A stretch of DNA of 64,000 nucleotides from assembly GCF_000737325.1 (NCBI RefSeq), contig NZ_CP011125.1, positions 6,448,001 to 6,512,000 of the forward strand. Direction: 5' to 3'. Positions 19,723 through 27,713 of the stretch are shown one piece after another. How positions within the stretch are numbered: the first letter of the stretch is position 1; the number at the start of each line of letters is the position of its first letter. Below the pieces are notes generated by a model. It saw only the letters and a list, made by a program, of their open reading frames with translations, had not been told where the DNA came from and searched no databases. Made by a program: the position numbers and the translations under genes. This stretch comes from Sandaracinus amylolyticus. Lineage in GTDB: Bacteria; Myxococcota_A; Polyangia; Polyangiales; Sandaracinaceae.

Positions 19723-20847
19723 TCAACGACCCAGGAACGCCTCGACCGGCTCGAAGATCTCCTCACGCGCGCGACGACCGATCGCGAGGTCGCCATGCCC
19801 GTAGTCCTCGCTCGCGCCGGCCTCGCGGCCGAGCAGCACGAACGTCTTCTCCACGGCGGGCCGGTCGCGAGCCCACGCGTCGTACGCCGCGCGCACGCTG
19901 TCGGGCGGTGCGATCTGGTCTGCGGCGCCCGCGAAGAAGAGGGCTGGGATCTCGAGCTCCTCGAGCCGCTCCACGACCGGACGCCCCTCGCCGTCGCACG
20001 GCCCGCCCCGGCCGACCCACGACACGAGGTCGTACGCGAGCGCCGCCGGCAGGTCCTGGATCGTCATCAACGAGGCGCCCGCGATGCCGCGCTCGACGTT
20101 CGCGGGGTTGTAGACGATGCGATGCAGCGGCGTCGCGGGCAGCACGTCCGCGATGAACGCGAACATGCGCGACGCGAGCCGCAGCGGGATCGTCGGCACG
20201 AGCCACCACGGCAGGAAGCGGGTCCACGCGAAGAGCGCGAGCGGCCAGCGCGTCTTCACGATCCCCGGCGAGCCGATGATCACGACCTTGCGCACGAGCG
20301 CCGGGTCGACGGTGCGCGCGATCGAGCCGTAGAGGAGGATGCCGCCCATCGAGAAGCCGACGTAGTCGAGCTGCTTCGCGCCGGTGAGCTCGAGGACGCG
20401 CGCGATGCCGATCGGCAGATCGTGTCGCGCCATGCGCTCGAAGCGCATGAGGCCCCGCTCGCGAAGCCGCGCGTCGCTGCGCCCGGTGCGCAGCGTGAGC
20501 AGCCAGCAGTCGCGTCCCGCGGTCGCGAGGTGTCGCGCCAGCGAGAGGTCCGGGAGCATGTCGTTGTTCTGGTGGTTGATGCCGATCCCGTGCACGAGGA
20601 GCACGGGCGGGCGCGAGAGCGCTTCGGGCACCTTCTCGGGCGCGGGCTCGACGACGCCGCCCGGCTCCTCGCGCAGCGGTGGCAGGCGACGCAGCTCGAT
20701 CGCGGAGCCGTCGGGCGTCTCGATGCGCTCCTCGAGCACGTACTCGAGGGGCACCGTCAGCCGCTTCACCCAGTAGCGGTAGTGCGCGATCGTCGCGACG
20801 AGGAAGGCGATGCCGGTCGCGACCGCGAGCAGCGCCGCGACGCTCAT
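19723..20847 (-). CDS. Alpha/beta hydrolase (lipase / PHA synthase-like), membrane-anchored
   Basis: The 374-aa protein has an N-terminal membrane helix (VAALLAVATGIAFLVATIAH) and an alpha/beta hydrolase domain. The oxyanion segment is PVLLVHGIGINHQNND, the nucleophile lies in YVGFSMGGILL, an Asp in FFAGAADQIAPP, and the catalytic His in EDYGHGDL near the end. The His in a GHxD/L context and the HGxxxN-like start resemble PHA synthase and acid-lipase type enzymes. It should hydrolyse or acylate lipid substrates at the membrane; the exact reaction is not known. Its ATG overlaps the stop of the upstream gene by 3 bp (ATGA), showing translational coupling with the PtsP-like protein. Confidence 0.87.
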   Translation of the reverse strand: MSVAALLAVATGIAFLVATIAHYRYWVKRLTVPLEYVLEERIETPDGSAIELRRLPPLREEPGGVVEPAPEKVPEALSRPPVLLVHGIGINHQNNDMLPDLSLARHLATAGRDCWLLTLRTGRSDARLRERGLMRFERMARHDLPIGIARVLELTGAKQLDYVGFSMGGILLYGSIARTVDPALVRKVVIIGSPGIVKTRWPLALFAWTRFLPWWLVPTIPLRLASRMFAFIADVLPATPLHRIVYNPANVERGIAGASLMTIQDLPAALAYDLVSWVGRGGPCDGEGRPVVERLEELEIPALFFAGAADQIAPPDSVRAAYDAWARDRPAVEKTFVLLGREAGASEDYGHGDLAIGRRAREEIFEPVEAFLGR

Positions 20848-22247
20848 CCGCGCGGCGGCTCCTCGCCACCTTCGCCCGGCGGGGGCGACACGGTCTCGCG
20901 CGCGACGCGCTCCTTCTGGCGGAAGCGCGCGATCTGCGTCGCCGTCGGGTTCACGCGGACGACGCCCTCGTCGCCCTCGACGAGCACGACGTCGCCCGCG
21001 CGCGCCCACGCGAAGAGCCCACCGACGCCCGACACCGCGGGAACGCCCGCGGCGCGCGCGATCGCGGGGCCGAGCGCGTTCGCCTCGACGCTGTTGCCCA
21101 CCGCGATCGCCGCTGTCTTGTGCGCGACCGCCGCGAGCGCGACGACCGCCGACAGGCGCTCCGGGACCAGCAGCGCCGCGTTGCCCGTCGGGACACGCTC
21201 GCCGACCGAGCGCGCGGCGATGAGCAAGCAGAGCTCCTCGACCTCTTCGGCGCGCTCGGCGAGCCAGCCCTGCACCGAGCCCGCGACCGTGCTTTTGTAC
21301 GGCGCCTGCGCGTACTCGCGCGCGACCTTGCGCAGCGCGAGCGGGATGTTGCCGCCCTTCGCGCCTTCTTCCGCGAGCATCTCGAGGAAGCGCGAGTCCG
21401 ACTCGAGCAGCGCGAGCGACTCGAGCGCGGTGCGCTGCGCGCCGTCGAGCTTCGGCGCGACCTTCTTGCGCGCCTTCGAGAGATCGCGGACCAGCGTCTC
21501 GAACGCGTCCTTCACGCGCGACGCGCGCCACGTCGCCGCGACGCCGACGTCGGCCGGTTGCTCCGCTTCCATCGCCGCCCAGCGCGCGGCGAGCCCCTCG
21601 AACGTCGGCAGCGTCTCGACGCGCCCGAGCTCGCTCCCCGGCGAGAGCGACTCGCCCTCGAGGCGCGCGCGGCGCGACTCCTTCGACGGCGAGACCTCGC
21701 TCCGGCGCACACGCGCGCGCTCGAGCGCGTACGCGAAGGAGCTCGCGAGCGCGGTCGCGAGCACGACCTCTTCCGCCGCCCATCGCTCGCGCGATCGCTG
21801 GAGCACCATCACGCCCTCGGCGCGACGACCGACGAGCAGCGGCACCGCGAGGAAGATCGGATAGCGCTCTTCGCCGAGCTCGGGGAACGCCTTGAAGCGC
21901 GGGTCGGTCGGCGCGAGCTCGACCGACACCGGGCGCAGCTTCTGCGCGACGTGACCGACGATGCCTTCGCCGACGTGCAGGCGGATCTTCTGGATCGCGC
22001 CCGCGGGGAACCCGACGTTCGCGGCGATGCGCAGGTCCTCGCCGTCGTCGTGCTTCTCGCGCAGGTAGATCGAGACGATCTCGCACCCGACGATCTGCGA
22101 GACCTCGGCGCACAGCGCCGCGAGCACCTCGCTCAGCGGGCGCGGACGCGCGGCCTCGTCGATCAGACGCAGCACACCTTCGAGCGCGGCGTCGCCTCGC
22201 TCGTGCACCTGCACCGACAGGGGCAGCTCGGGCTCTCGCTGGCTCAC
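20844..22247 (-). CDS. GAF domain protein with degenerate phosphotransferase enzyme I (PtsP-like) region
   Basis: GTG at 22247 gives a 467-aa protein. Residues about 20-180 form a GAF domain (GCEIVSIYLREKHDDGEDL). The next part, about 225-340, is helical and matches the N-terminal HPr-binding region of enzyme I. Residues about 350-445 match the swivelling phosphohistidine domain (ARAAGVPAVSGVGGLFAW, VLVEGDEGVVRVNPT). In active enzymes the swivel contains TSHxAI; here the aligned segment is VEANALGPAIAR, so the phosphorylated His is absent. The protein also ends before the C-terminal PEP-binding domain. It therefore looks like a catalytically dead relative of PtsP (enzyme I-Ntr) that kept the sensor domain. 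It is coupled to a lipase-like gene. Confidence 0.78.
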   Translation of the reverse strand: MSQREPELPLSVQVHERGDAALEGVLRLIDEAARPRPLSEVLAALCAEVSQIVGCEIVSIYLREKHDDGEDLRIAANVGFPAGAIQKIRLHVGEGIVGHVAQKLRPVSVELAPTDPRFKAFPELGEERYPIFLAVPLLVGRRAEGVMVLQRSRERWAAEEVVLATALASSFAYALERARVRRSEVSPSKESRRARLEGESLSPGSELGRVETLPTFEGLAARWAAMEAEQPADVGVAATWRASRVKDAFETLVRDLSKARKKVAPKLDGAQRTALESLALLESDSRFLEMLAEEGAKGGNIPLALRKVAREYAQAPYKSTVAGSVQGWLAERAEEVEELCLLIAARSVGERVPTGNAALLVPERLSAVVALAAVAHKTAAIAVGNSVEANALGPAIARAAGVPAVSGVGGLFAWARAGDVVLVEGDEGVVRVNPTATQIARFRQKERVARETVSPPPGEGGEEPPRG

Positions 22248-22341
22248 GATGAGGCGAGTATAGGGTCCGCTCCTCGCGTCGCCACCGCACGTCGGAGCAC
22301 GTGGCTTGACGCGTCCGAGGGCGCCGCACAGCTTGCGCGCG

Positions 22342-22629
22342 ATGCTCCTCGAGGTGCGACGCGCAGACGATGGCGGCGCGGGCGACGGCGATGGCGGCGT
22401 GGACCTCCGGGACTTCCTCGGCACGCGCGATCGCGGTCCGCGCATCCGCTGTCCGAAGTGCCGGTGGGAGCCGCGCTCGCACGATCGCTGGCAGTGCGAG
22501 TGCCTGCACGTGTGGAACACGTTCGACACGCGCGGTCGCTGTCCCGCGTGCGCGAAGCAGTGGCGCATGACGCAGTGCCTGCGCTGTCACGCGCTGTCGA
22601 GCCACGACGACTGGTACGAGGAGCGATGA
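22342..22629 (+). CDS. Small zinc-ribbon protein
   Basis: The 95-aa protein from ATG 22342 has an acidic Gly-rich start, then four Cys pairs: RCPKCRWEP, QCECLHVWNTF, RCPACAKQW and QCLRCHALS. These pairs fit two treble-clef or zinc-ribbon metal sites. A Trp-rich framework (RWEP, DRW, VWNTFDTRG, DDWYEE) is shared by a conserved family of small bacterial zinc-ribbon proteins of unknown function. A TTG 12 codons upstream is an alternative start but is not needed for the motif. Its stop overlaps the ATG of rsmG (ATGA), so the two are coupled, suggesting a role linked to rRNA or translation, which is inference only. Confidence 0.72.
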   Translation: MLLEVRRADDGGAGDGDGGVDLRDFLGTRDRGPRIRCPKCRWEPRSHDRWQCECLHVWNTFDTRGRCPACAKQWRMTQCLRCHALSSHDDWYEER

Positions 22630-23240
22630 GCACTGCACGCATCGACGAGCTCGCGCGCTCGCTGGGTCGCCCGCTCGAGGCGGCGCAGCGTGATGCGCTC
22701 GACCGCTTCGCGGCGCTGGTGCGCACGTGGAACGCGCGGCTCGATCTCACCGCGGCGCGCGAGGAGCGCGCGATGACCGAGGTGCTCTTCGCCGACGCGA
22801 TCGTGATGGCGGATCGCGCGCTCGTGCCGGAGGGCGCGTCGGTGATCGACGTGGGCTCCGGGGCGGGCGCGCCTGCCCTGCCCTTCGCGCTGCTGCGGCC
22901 CGACGTGACGCTCACGATGGTCGAGCCGCTGCGCAAGCGCATCGCGTTCCTGCGCACCGCGATCGGCTCGCTCGATCTCGCGTCGCGCGTGCGCGCTGTC
23001 GAGGGGCGCGTCGAGCCGGGGAGCGCGAGCGCGCTCGGTGCGCACGACGTCGCGTCGGCGCGCGCGACGTTCGCGCCCGAGGTGTGGCTCGAGACGGGGC
23101 TCGCGCTCGCACCGAGCTGCCTCGTGTTCACCGCGGGCGAGCCGCCCACGACGGCGAGCGCGAAGCTCGCCCATCGTGCGGGCTACGCGCTGCCGTGGAG
23201 CAGCGCGCCGCGCGTGCTGGCGCGCTTCGAGCGCGCGTAG
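22626..23240 (+). CDS. rsmG: 16S rRNA (guanine527-N7)-methyltransferase
   Basis: The 204-aa protein has the RsmG/GidB pattern: WNARLDLTAAREERAM (NLTA-like), VIDVGSGAGAPALPFAL for the S-adenosylmethionine site, VEPLRKRIAFLR as motif II, and a late SARATFAPEVWLE. It methylates N7 of G527 in 16S rRNA. The usual GIPLAI is GAPALPFAL, and the C-terminus is somewhat short, but length is close to normal. ATG at 22626 overlaps the zinc-ribbon gene. In many bacteria rsmG lies with mnmG next to the rpmH-rnpA-yidC-jag-mnmE cluster; here it faces jag, so the replication-origin-type gene neighbourhood is kept but rearranged. Confidence 0.85.
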   Translation: MSTARIDELARSLGRPLEAAQRDALDRFAALVRTWNARLDLTAAREERAMTEVLFADAIVMADRALVPEGASVIDVGSGAGAPALPFALLRPDVTLTMVEPLRKRIAFLRTAIGSLDLASRVRAVEGRVEPGSASALGAHDVASARATFAPEVWLETGLALAPSCLVFTAGEPPTTASAKLAHRAGYALPWSSAPRVLARFERA

Positions 23241-23246
23241 GGACCC

Positions 23247-23909
23247 TCAGTCGTCGCGGCGCGGACGGTCGTCGCGGGGACGATCATCGCGCGGACGGTC
23301 GTCGCGCGGACCGCGATCGCGATCGCGACGTCCGCCGCCACCACCCCCGCCACCGCCGTTGCGGCGCGCCGGGATGATCTGGATGCGGCGCCCGATCCCC
23401 TCGCCGTTCGACTTCGTCGACACGCCGGGGAACTTCGCGAGCGAGAGGTGGATCAGCCGCCGATCGCGCGCCGGCATCGGCTCGAGCGTCACGGTGCGGC
23501 CGAGCTCGACCGCGCGCTTCGCCTCGCGACGCGCCATGTTCACGAGGCTCGCGTCGTGGCGCTCGCGGTAGTCGCCGCTGTCGACGACGACGTAGCGACG
23601 CCCGTCGGGGAAGCGGTTCACCACCTTGTTCACGAGGAACTGCAGCGCATCGAGCGTCGCGCCCTTCTTGCCGATCGCGCGTCCCGCGTCTGCGCCCTGG
23701 ATGTCGAGGACGACTTGCTCGTCGTCCTCGCGCACCGTCACGCGCGTCTCGAGGCCCATCCGATAGAGCACGCCGGAGAGGAACTCCATCGCCTCCTCGG
23801 CCTTGCCGTCGCCCGGCGAGCCTCGCGTCCCGCCCGACTCGCCCTCGAGCTCCTCGTCGTCCCCGAGGAGCAGCGCGCCCTCGAGCTCCTGCTTGCGATC
23901 GTCACCCAC
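23247..23909 (-). CDS. jag: Jag/KhpB-like KH-R3H RNA-binding protein
   Basis: The 220-aa product starts at GTG 23909, overlapping yidC by 8 bp. It holds a KH domain (VVLDIQGADAGRAIGKKGAT with the GxxG-like GKKG loop) and an R3H domain (EPMPARDRRLIHLSLAKF). Both bind RNA in the Jag/KhpB family, which acts in RNA regulation and cell-envelope growth. An N-terminal acidic part replaces the usual Jag-N region. The C-terminus is a glycine run followed by RDDRP repeats, a low-complexity tail. It lies directly after yidC in the canonical rpmH-rnpA-yidD-yidC-jag order and is the last gene of that unit. Confidence 0.9.
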   Translation of the reverse strand: MGDDRKQELEGALLLGDDEELEGESGGTRGSPGDGKAEEAMEFLSGVLYRMGLETRVTVREDDEQVVLDIQGADAGRAIGKKGATLDALQFLVNKVVNRFPDGRRYVVVDSGDYRERHDASLVNMARREAKRAVELGRTVTLEPMPARDRRLIHLSLAKFPGVSTKSNGEGIGRRIQIIPARRNGGGGGGGGGRRDRDRGPRDDRPRDDRPRDDRPRRDD

Positions 23910-25644
23910 GACGCGACCTCCCGGGACCGCGCTTGCTCGCGCTCGCGCCCCCCGTGCCCTTGTCACCTTCGTTCGCCCCCGACTCGGTGGTCGTCCCGGT
24001 CGTCGCGACCGCGGCGGCCTGCGAACGGTTGAGACGCCACTCGTTCAGCTTCTGTTGTCCGATGCCCAGCACGGAGTTGGTCAACATGTACAGGCAGAGA
24101 CCCGCCGGCAGGAAGAGCATGAACAACGTCACGATCACCGGCATGAACTGCATCACACGCGCCTGAGCCGGGTCCATCGAGGTCGGCGTCAGCTTCTGCT
24201 GCAGCCACATCAGCGCGCCGAGCGCGAGCGGAAGCACGAAGAACGGATCGGGCGCGCTCAGATCCTGCCACCAGAGCGCGAAGGGCTGGTGGTAGAGCTC
24301 GATGTTCGTCGAGAGCGACGCGTAGAGCGCGAAGAACACCGGCATCTGGAACAGCACCGGGAGACAGCCGCCCAGCTGCGCGAGCGGGTTGATCCCGTGC
24401 TTGCGATACAGCTCCATGATCGCCGCCTGCTTCTTCTCCGGATCGCTCGGGAAGCGGGCGTTGATCTCGTCCATCTCGGGCTTGAGCTTCCGCATCTGCG
24501 CCATCGAGCGGAAACTGCGGTCCGTCAGCGGGAAGAGCGCGATCCGGACCATGATGGTCAGGATGATGATCGCGATGCCCCAGTTGCCGACGTAGGTCTG
24601 GATGAAGCGCAGCAGCGACGCGAAGGCGCGCGCGATCATCGCGAACGTGCCGAGGTTCACGACCTCGGGCAGATCGTGGCCCGCGGCCTCGAGCGCGGCG
24701 GGCGTCTTCGGGCCGACGAACGCGAGCGTCTGCCAGACGTGCTGCTCGCCGGCATCGAGCTCGACGCGCGGGAAGAGCAGCGTCGCCTCGAAGAGCGAGC
24801 CGTGCGGCTCGCCGTCGACGTCACCGCGATTCGTCGCCTGCAGGCCGCAGAACTCGGCGGGCGTCTCGTGCGGCGCGATCGCCTGCACGAAGTACGTGTT
24901 CTCGACGGCGACGAAGTCGATCGCGCCGCCCCAGCCGTGACGCTCGAGCAGCGCCTCGCGATCCTTGCGCTCGGTCTCGTCGTCGTGGCGGCAGAGGCCC
25001 TGGCTGATCGCGGGCGAGCGGTTCCCGAAGAAGCTCGAGCCGCCCTCGGCCTCGCGCGCGACGTAGTGCCACGTCGACACGCGGAGGCGCAGATCGCGCT
25101 CGGTGCTGCCGGTGTTGCGCACCCGCACCGTCTGCCAGATCTGGTACGGGCCCTCGCCCGCCCGGAAGCTGCGCACGACCTCGACCCCGCGGCCCTGCCA
25201 CGTGAGACGGACCTCGGTCGGCGAGACCTGCTCCAGATCCCACACGGCATCGACCGGGATCGACACGCCCGGCAGATCGATGCGCAGCGGGCGGTACTCC
25301 TCGCGATCCGTCGTCACGAGGTCCATCGCCGCTTCGGCCTGGCGATACCGCTCGGCCGTGAGCTGCACGTGCGTGAGCCCGCCGCCGAGGTTGTCGATCG
25401 TGGCGATCATGTCGCCGGTGGTGATCGTGCCGGTCGCGAGCTGGCCCTGGCGCGCGGCCGAGTCGCGGCGGACCTCGGCGTCGCGCTGCTCGCGCTGCTC
25501 GGGCGTCAGCTCGGCGGTCTCGCCCCCGTCGGGCGTGGTCTCCTCGGGCGAGCCGAAGAAGTACTGGGCGCCGTAGTAGATCGCCAGGAACGCGCCGGCG
25601 ACGAGGAGCATCGTCGGCAACGAGCGCTGATTCTCACCTTGCAT
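23902..25644 (-). CDS. yidC: Membrane protein insertase YidC
   Basis: The 580-aa protein has the full Gram-negative architecture. An N-terminal membrane helix comes first ([18 protein letters not shown]). A large periplasmic P1 domain of about 320 residues follows (for example [19 protein letters not shown]). Then come five C-terminal helices with the conserved insertase core ([32 protein letters not shown]). The insertase core inserts proteins into the inner membrane alone or with SecYEG. ATG at 25644 ([17 protein letters not shown]) is standard. The 3' end overlaps jag and the 5' end overlaps yidD by 11 bp, so all are in one transcript. Confidence 0.96.
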   Translation of the reverse strand: MQGENQRSLPTMLLVAGAFLAIYYGAQYFFGSPEETTPDGGETAELTPEQREQRDAEVRRDSAARQGQLATGTITTGDMIATIDNLGGGLTHVQLTAERYRQAEAAMDLVTTDREEYRPLRIDLPGVSIPVDAVWDLEQVSPTEVRLTWQGRGVEVVRSFRAGEGPYQIWQTVRVRNTGSTERDLRLRVSTWHYVAREAEGGSSFFGNRSPAISQGLCRHDDETERKDREALLERHGWGGAIDFVAVENTYFVQAIAPHETPAEFCGLQATNRGDVDGEPHGSLFEATLLFPRVELDAGEQHVWQTLAFVGPKTPAALEAAGHDLPEVVNLGTFAMIARAFASLLRFIQTYVGNWGIAIIILTIMVRIALFPLTDRSFRSMAQMRKLKPEMDEINARFPSDPEKKQAAIMELYRKHGINPLAQLGGCLPVLFQMPVFFALYASLSTNIELYHQPFALWWQDLSAPDPFFVLPLALGALMWLQQKLTPTSMDPAQARVMQFMPVIVTLFMLFLPAGLCLYMLTNSVLGIGQQKLNEWRLNRSQAAAVATTGTTTESGANEGDKGTGGASASKRGPGRSRRG

Positions 25645-25903
25645 CGGCGTTCGCCTCGATGGGAGCGGAGGGTCCCGATCTGCCGGGCAGCTCGGGCGGC
25701 GGGTCCCATCCCCCCGGATGGAAGGGATGGCACCGACAGATGCGCTTCACGCCGAGCCATCCGCCGCGCGCGGCGCCGAAGCGCTCGATGCACGTCGCGG
25801 TGTAGCGCGAGCACGTGGGCTGGAAGCGGCAGACCTGGCCGATCAGCGGGGACAGCGTCCACCAGTAGATCCGGATCAGGAAGAGCATCGCGCGGGCGAT
25901 CAC
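25634..25903 (-). CDS. yidD: Membrane protein insertion efficiency factor YidD
   Basis: The 89-aa product has the YidD features [26 protein letters not shown] and [20 protein letters not shown], with three conserved Cys. YidD is a small inner-membrane-associated protein that helps YidC insertion. GTG at 25903 overlaps the rnpA stop (GTGA) and gives the normal spacing from start to the LIRxY motif; an ATG five codons later is also possible. It is transcribed from right to left, after rnpA and before yidC. Confidence 0.93.
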   Translation of the reverse strand: MIARAMLFLIRIYWWTLSPLIGQVCRFQPTCSRYTATCIERFGAARGGWLGVKRICRCHPFHPGGWDPPPELPGRSGPSAPIEANADAR

Positions 25904-26391
25904 GGCGCGCCTCCTCCCCCACGGCGCGGCGCCGGCCCGCGCGGTCCGCGCGGACGGTGCGCTCCGGAGAGCCCGCGCTGCGCGCTCTGGATCTCCGCGA
26001 GCACGTCCGCGAAGCCCAGCGTGTGGGCGCTCTCCTTCGCGATCGCGACGACGTCGCACGCGACGGGGAAGAGCTCGCGGTGGCGGCGGAAGACCTCGCG
26101 CATGACTCGTTTGACCCGGTTGCGGCCCACCGCGCCCGCGACCTTGCGCGTGACGGTGATGCCGAGCCGCGTCGGGCCGCCCTCGGGGCGAGGGAGCACG
26201 GCCAGAACGAAGTGCGGGGTATGGATCTTCCGTCCCGAGCTCTGGACTCGACGGAAGTCGACGCGCCGCTTGAGGCGATCGTCGGGGCGCAACGTCTCGC
26301 GGGTCGAGCCGCGCTCGACCCGAGCGGCTGCTGCGTCGACGATCGATGCGTCGACGAGCGCTCGCGCCTCGGGCTTGGGGTCGGGGGCCAT
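25900..26391 (-). CDS. rnpA: Ribonuclease P protein component
   Basis: The product, 163 aa from ATG 26391 ([14 protein letters not shown]), has the RnpA signature: [19 protein letters not shown], then [19 protein letters not shown] with the RNRxKR RNA-binding motif, and [13 protein letters not shown]. It binds the RNA subunit that matures the 5' ends of tRNAs. It is longer than usual (about 120 aa) because of a 45-residue N-terminal region and a Pro/Gly-rich C-terminal tail ([14 protein letters not shown]). An open frame continues upstream to 26547; the extra part shows no conservation I can recognise. Confidence 0.93.
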   Translation of the reverse strand: MAPDPKPEARALVDASIVDAAAARVERGSTRETLRPDDRLKRRVDFRRVQSSGRKIHTPHFVLAVLPRPEGGPTRLGITVTRKVAGAVGRNRVKRVMREVFRRHRELFPVACDVVAIAKESAHTLGFADVLAEIQSAQRGLSGAHRPRGPRGPAPRRGGGGAP

Positions 26392-26613
26392 GCTCGGATG
26401 GGTCGGGCTCGCTGCCGAGAGCAGCACGCGAAGCGTGCGCCTCTTCGGCGGACACGTCGTCGCGGCCGAGCCCATCACGAGAGCCTCGACCGCATGAGCG
26501 GACGTTCGATCCCGGCGCGCGGCTCCGGCATGCGCGACGCCCGTCACGAGGTGTTCCCCTCTCGAGGGGTGGCCCCGCGACGGGCTGCGCTCCCGACGCC
26601 GTCGGGCATGCGG

Positions 26614-26763
26614 CTACTTCTTGTAGATGCTCGGGACGAGGCTGTGACGGCCCTTGGCGCGACGACGAGCGAGGACCTTGCGGCCGTTCTTGCTCGCCAT
26701 GCGGGCGCGGAAGCCATGGGTGCGCAGCCGGCGCGTGGTGTGCGGCTGATAGGTGCGCTTCAC
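26614..26763 (-). CDS. rpmH: 50S ribosomal protein L34
   Basis: A short leftward frame from GTG at 26763 to TAG at 26614-26616 encodes 49 residues: [18 protein letters not shown] then [19 protein letters not shown] and a short tail ending YKK. This is the conserved L34 sequence (KRTYQP...RRLRxHGFRxRM...GRKVLxxRRxKGR). An ATG slightly upstream is out of frame and stops at once, so GTG is the start. It is 223 bp upstream of rnpA and begins the rpmH-rnpA-yidD-yidC-jag unit. Confidence 0.97.
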   Translation of the reverse strand: MKRTYQPHTTRRLRTHGFRARMASKNGRKVLARRRAKGRHSLVPSIYKK

Positions 26764-26878
26764 GAGAACATCCCTCCGGGGGCCCCGGCCCTTCGGGGAC
26801 CGGAAAAATCAGGGCGCGGAAATAAGCACGCGCCACGAACGGCGTCAAGCGACGCTCGTGCTCTGGCGCCCTCGCGCC

Positions 26879-27568
26879 TCATCCGGCCGAGCGGGGCAGG
26901 AGCCCGGCATCGACGAAGGAAAAGTAGCCTTCGCGCCCCACCACGACGTGATCGAGGACGCGCACGCCGAGCAGCGTACCCGCCCTCACGAGGCGATCGG
27001 TGAGGGCGATGTCGTCGGCGCTCGGCGTCGAATCGCCGCTCGGATGGTTGTGGGCGAACACCACGCTCGCCGCGGCCTCGCGCAGGATCGCGCGGAACAC
27101 GTCGGCCGGCGCGACCGGGCACGCGGAGAGCCCGCCGACCGCGATCTTCAGCTCGGCGGAGACGCGGTTCTTCGCGTCGAGCGCGAGCGCGACGAACTGC
27201 TCGATCTCCTGATCGGCGAGCCGCGGCCGCAGGAGATCGTCGACGTCGCGGCTGGTCTCGATCTTCGGTCCCGGCGACCACGGGCGCTGCTGCACGCGAC
27301 GGCCGAGCTCGATCGCCGCCACGAGCCGCATCGCCTTCGACTCGCCGAGCCCGTCGATGCTCGAGAGACCGCCGACGCCGCTCCGCGCGAGGCCCGCCGC
27401 ACCGCCGATCTCGCGCACCACGCGCGCCGCCAGCACCGTGACCGGCTCGCGCGCGCTGCCGGTGCCGAGCACCAGCGCGACCAGCTCTTCTTCGCTCAGC
27501 GCCTCGCGCCCTTCCCGCCTCAGGCGCTCGCGCGGTCCGTCTCCTGCGAAGCTCTCGACCACGTGCAT
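26879..27568 (-). CDS. radC: RadC/JAMM-domain DNA repair-like protein
   Basis: The 229-aa product starts at ATG 27568 after a GGAGGCG ribosome-binding site. It has an N-terminal helix-hairpin-helix part (GGLSSIDGLGESKAMRLVAA) and a C-terminal JAMM metal domain with HNHPSGDSTPSADD and a downstream LDHVVVGREGYFSFVDAG, typical of RadC/YicR. The catalytic metal residues (Glu, two His, Asp) appear present. RadC proteins have been linked to DNA repair, but their real activity is unclear. It lies upstream of rpmH on the same strand, with the rpmH promoter region (115 bp) between them. Confidence 0.92.
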   Translation of the reverse strand: MHVVESFAGDGPRERLRREGREALSEEELVALVLGTGSAREPVTVLAARVVREIGGAAGLARSGVGGLSSIDGLGESKAMRLVAAIELGRRVQQRPWSPGPKIETSRDVDDLLRPRLADQEIEQFVALALDAKNRVSAELKIAVGGLSACPVAPADVFRAILREAAASVVFAHNHPSGDSTPSADDIALTDRLVRAGTLLGVRVLDHVVVGREGYFSFVDAGLLPRSAG

Positions 27569-27713
27569 CACGACGCCTCCTCGCGCCGGCGCTGCGCATC
27601 GCGCGTGCCGGTGTCGCGCCGCGCGATCTCGTGCGTTCTCGCGGCGTCGGGTGGCGGCGTGGCGGGCGGAGAGGTGGCGGCCGCCAGGCGCATCTGGTAA
27701 GCGCGCGGCCGCC

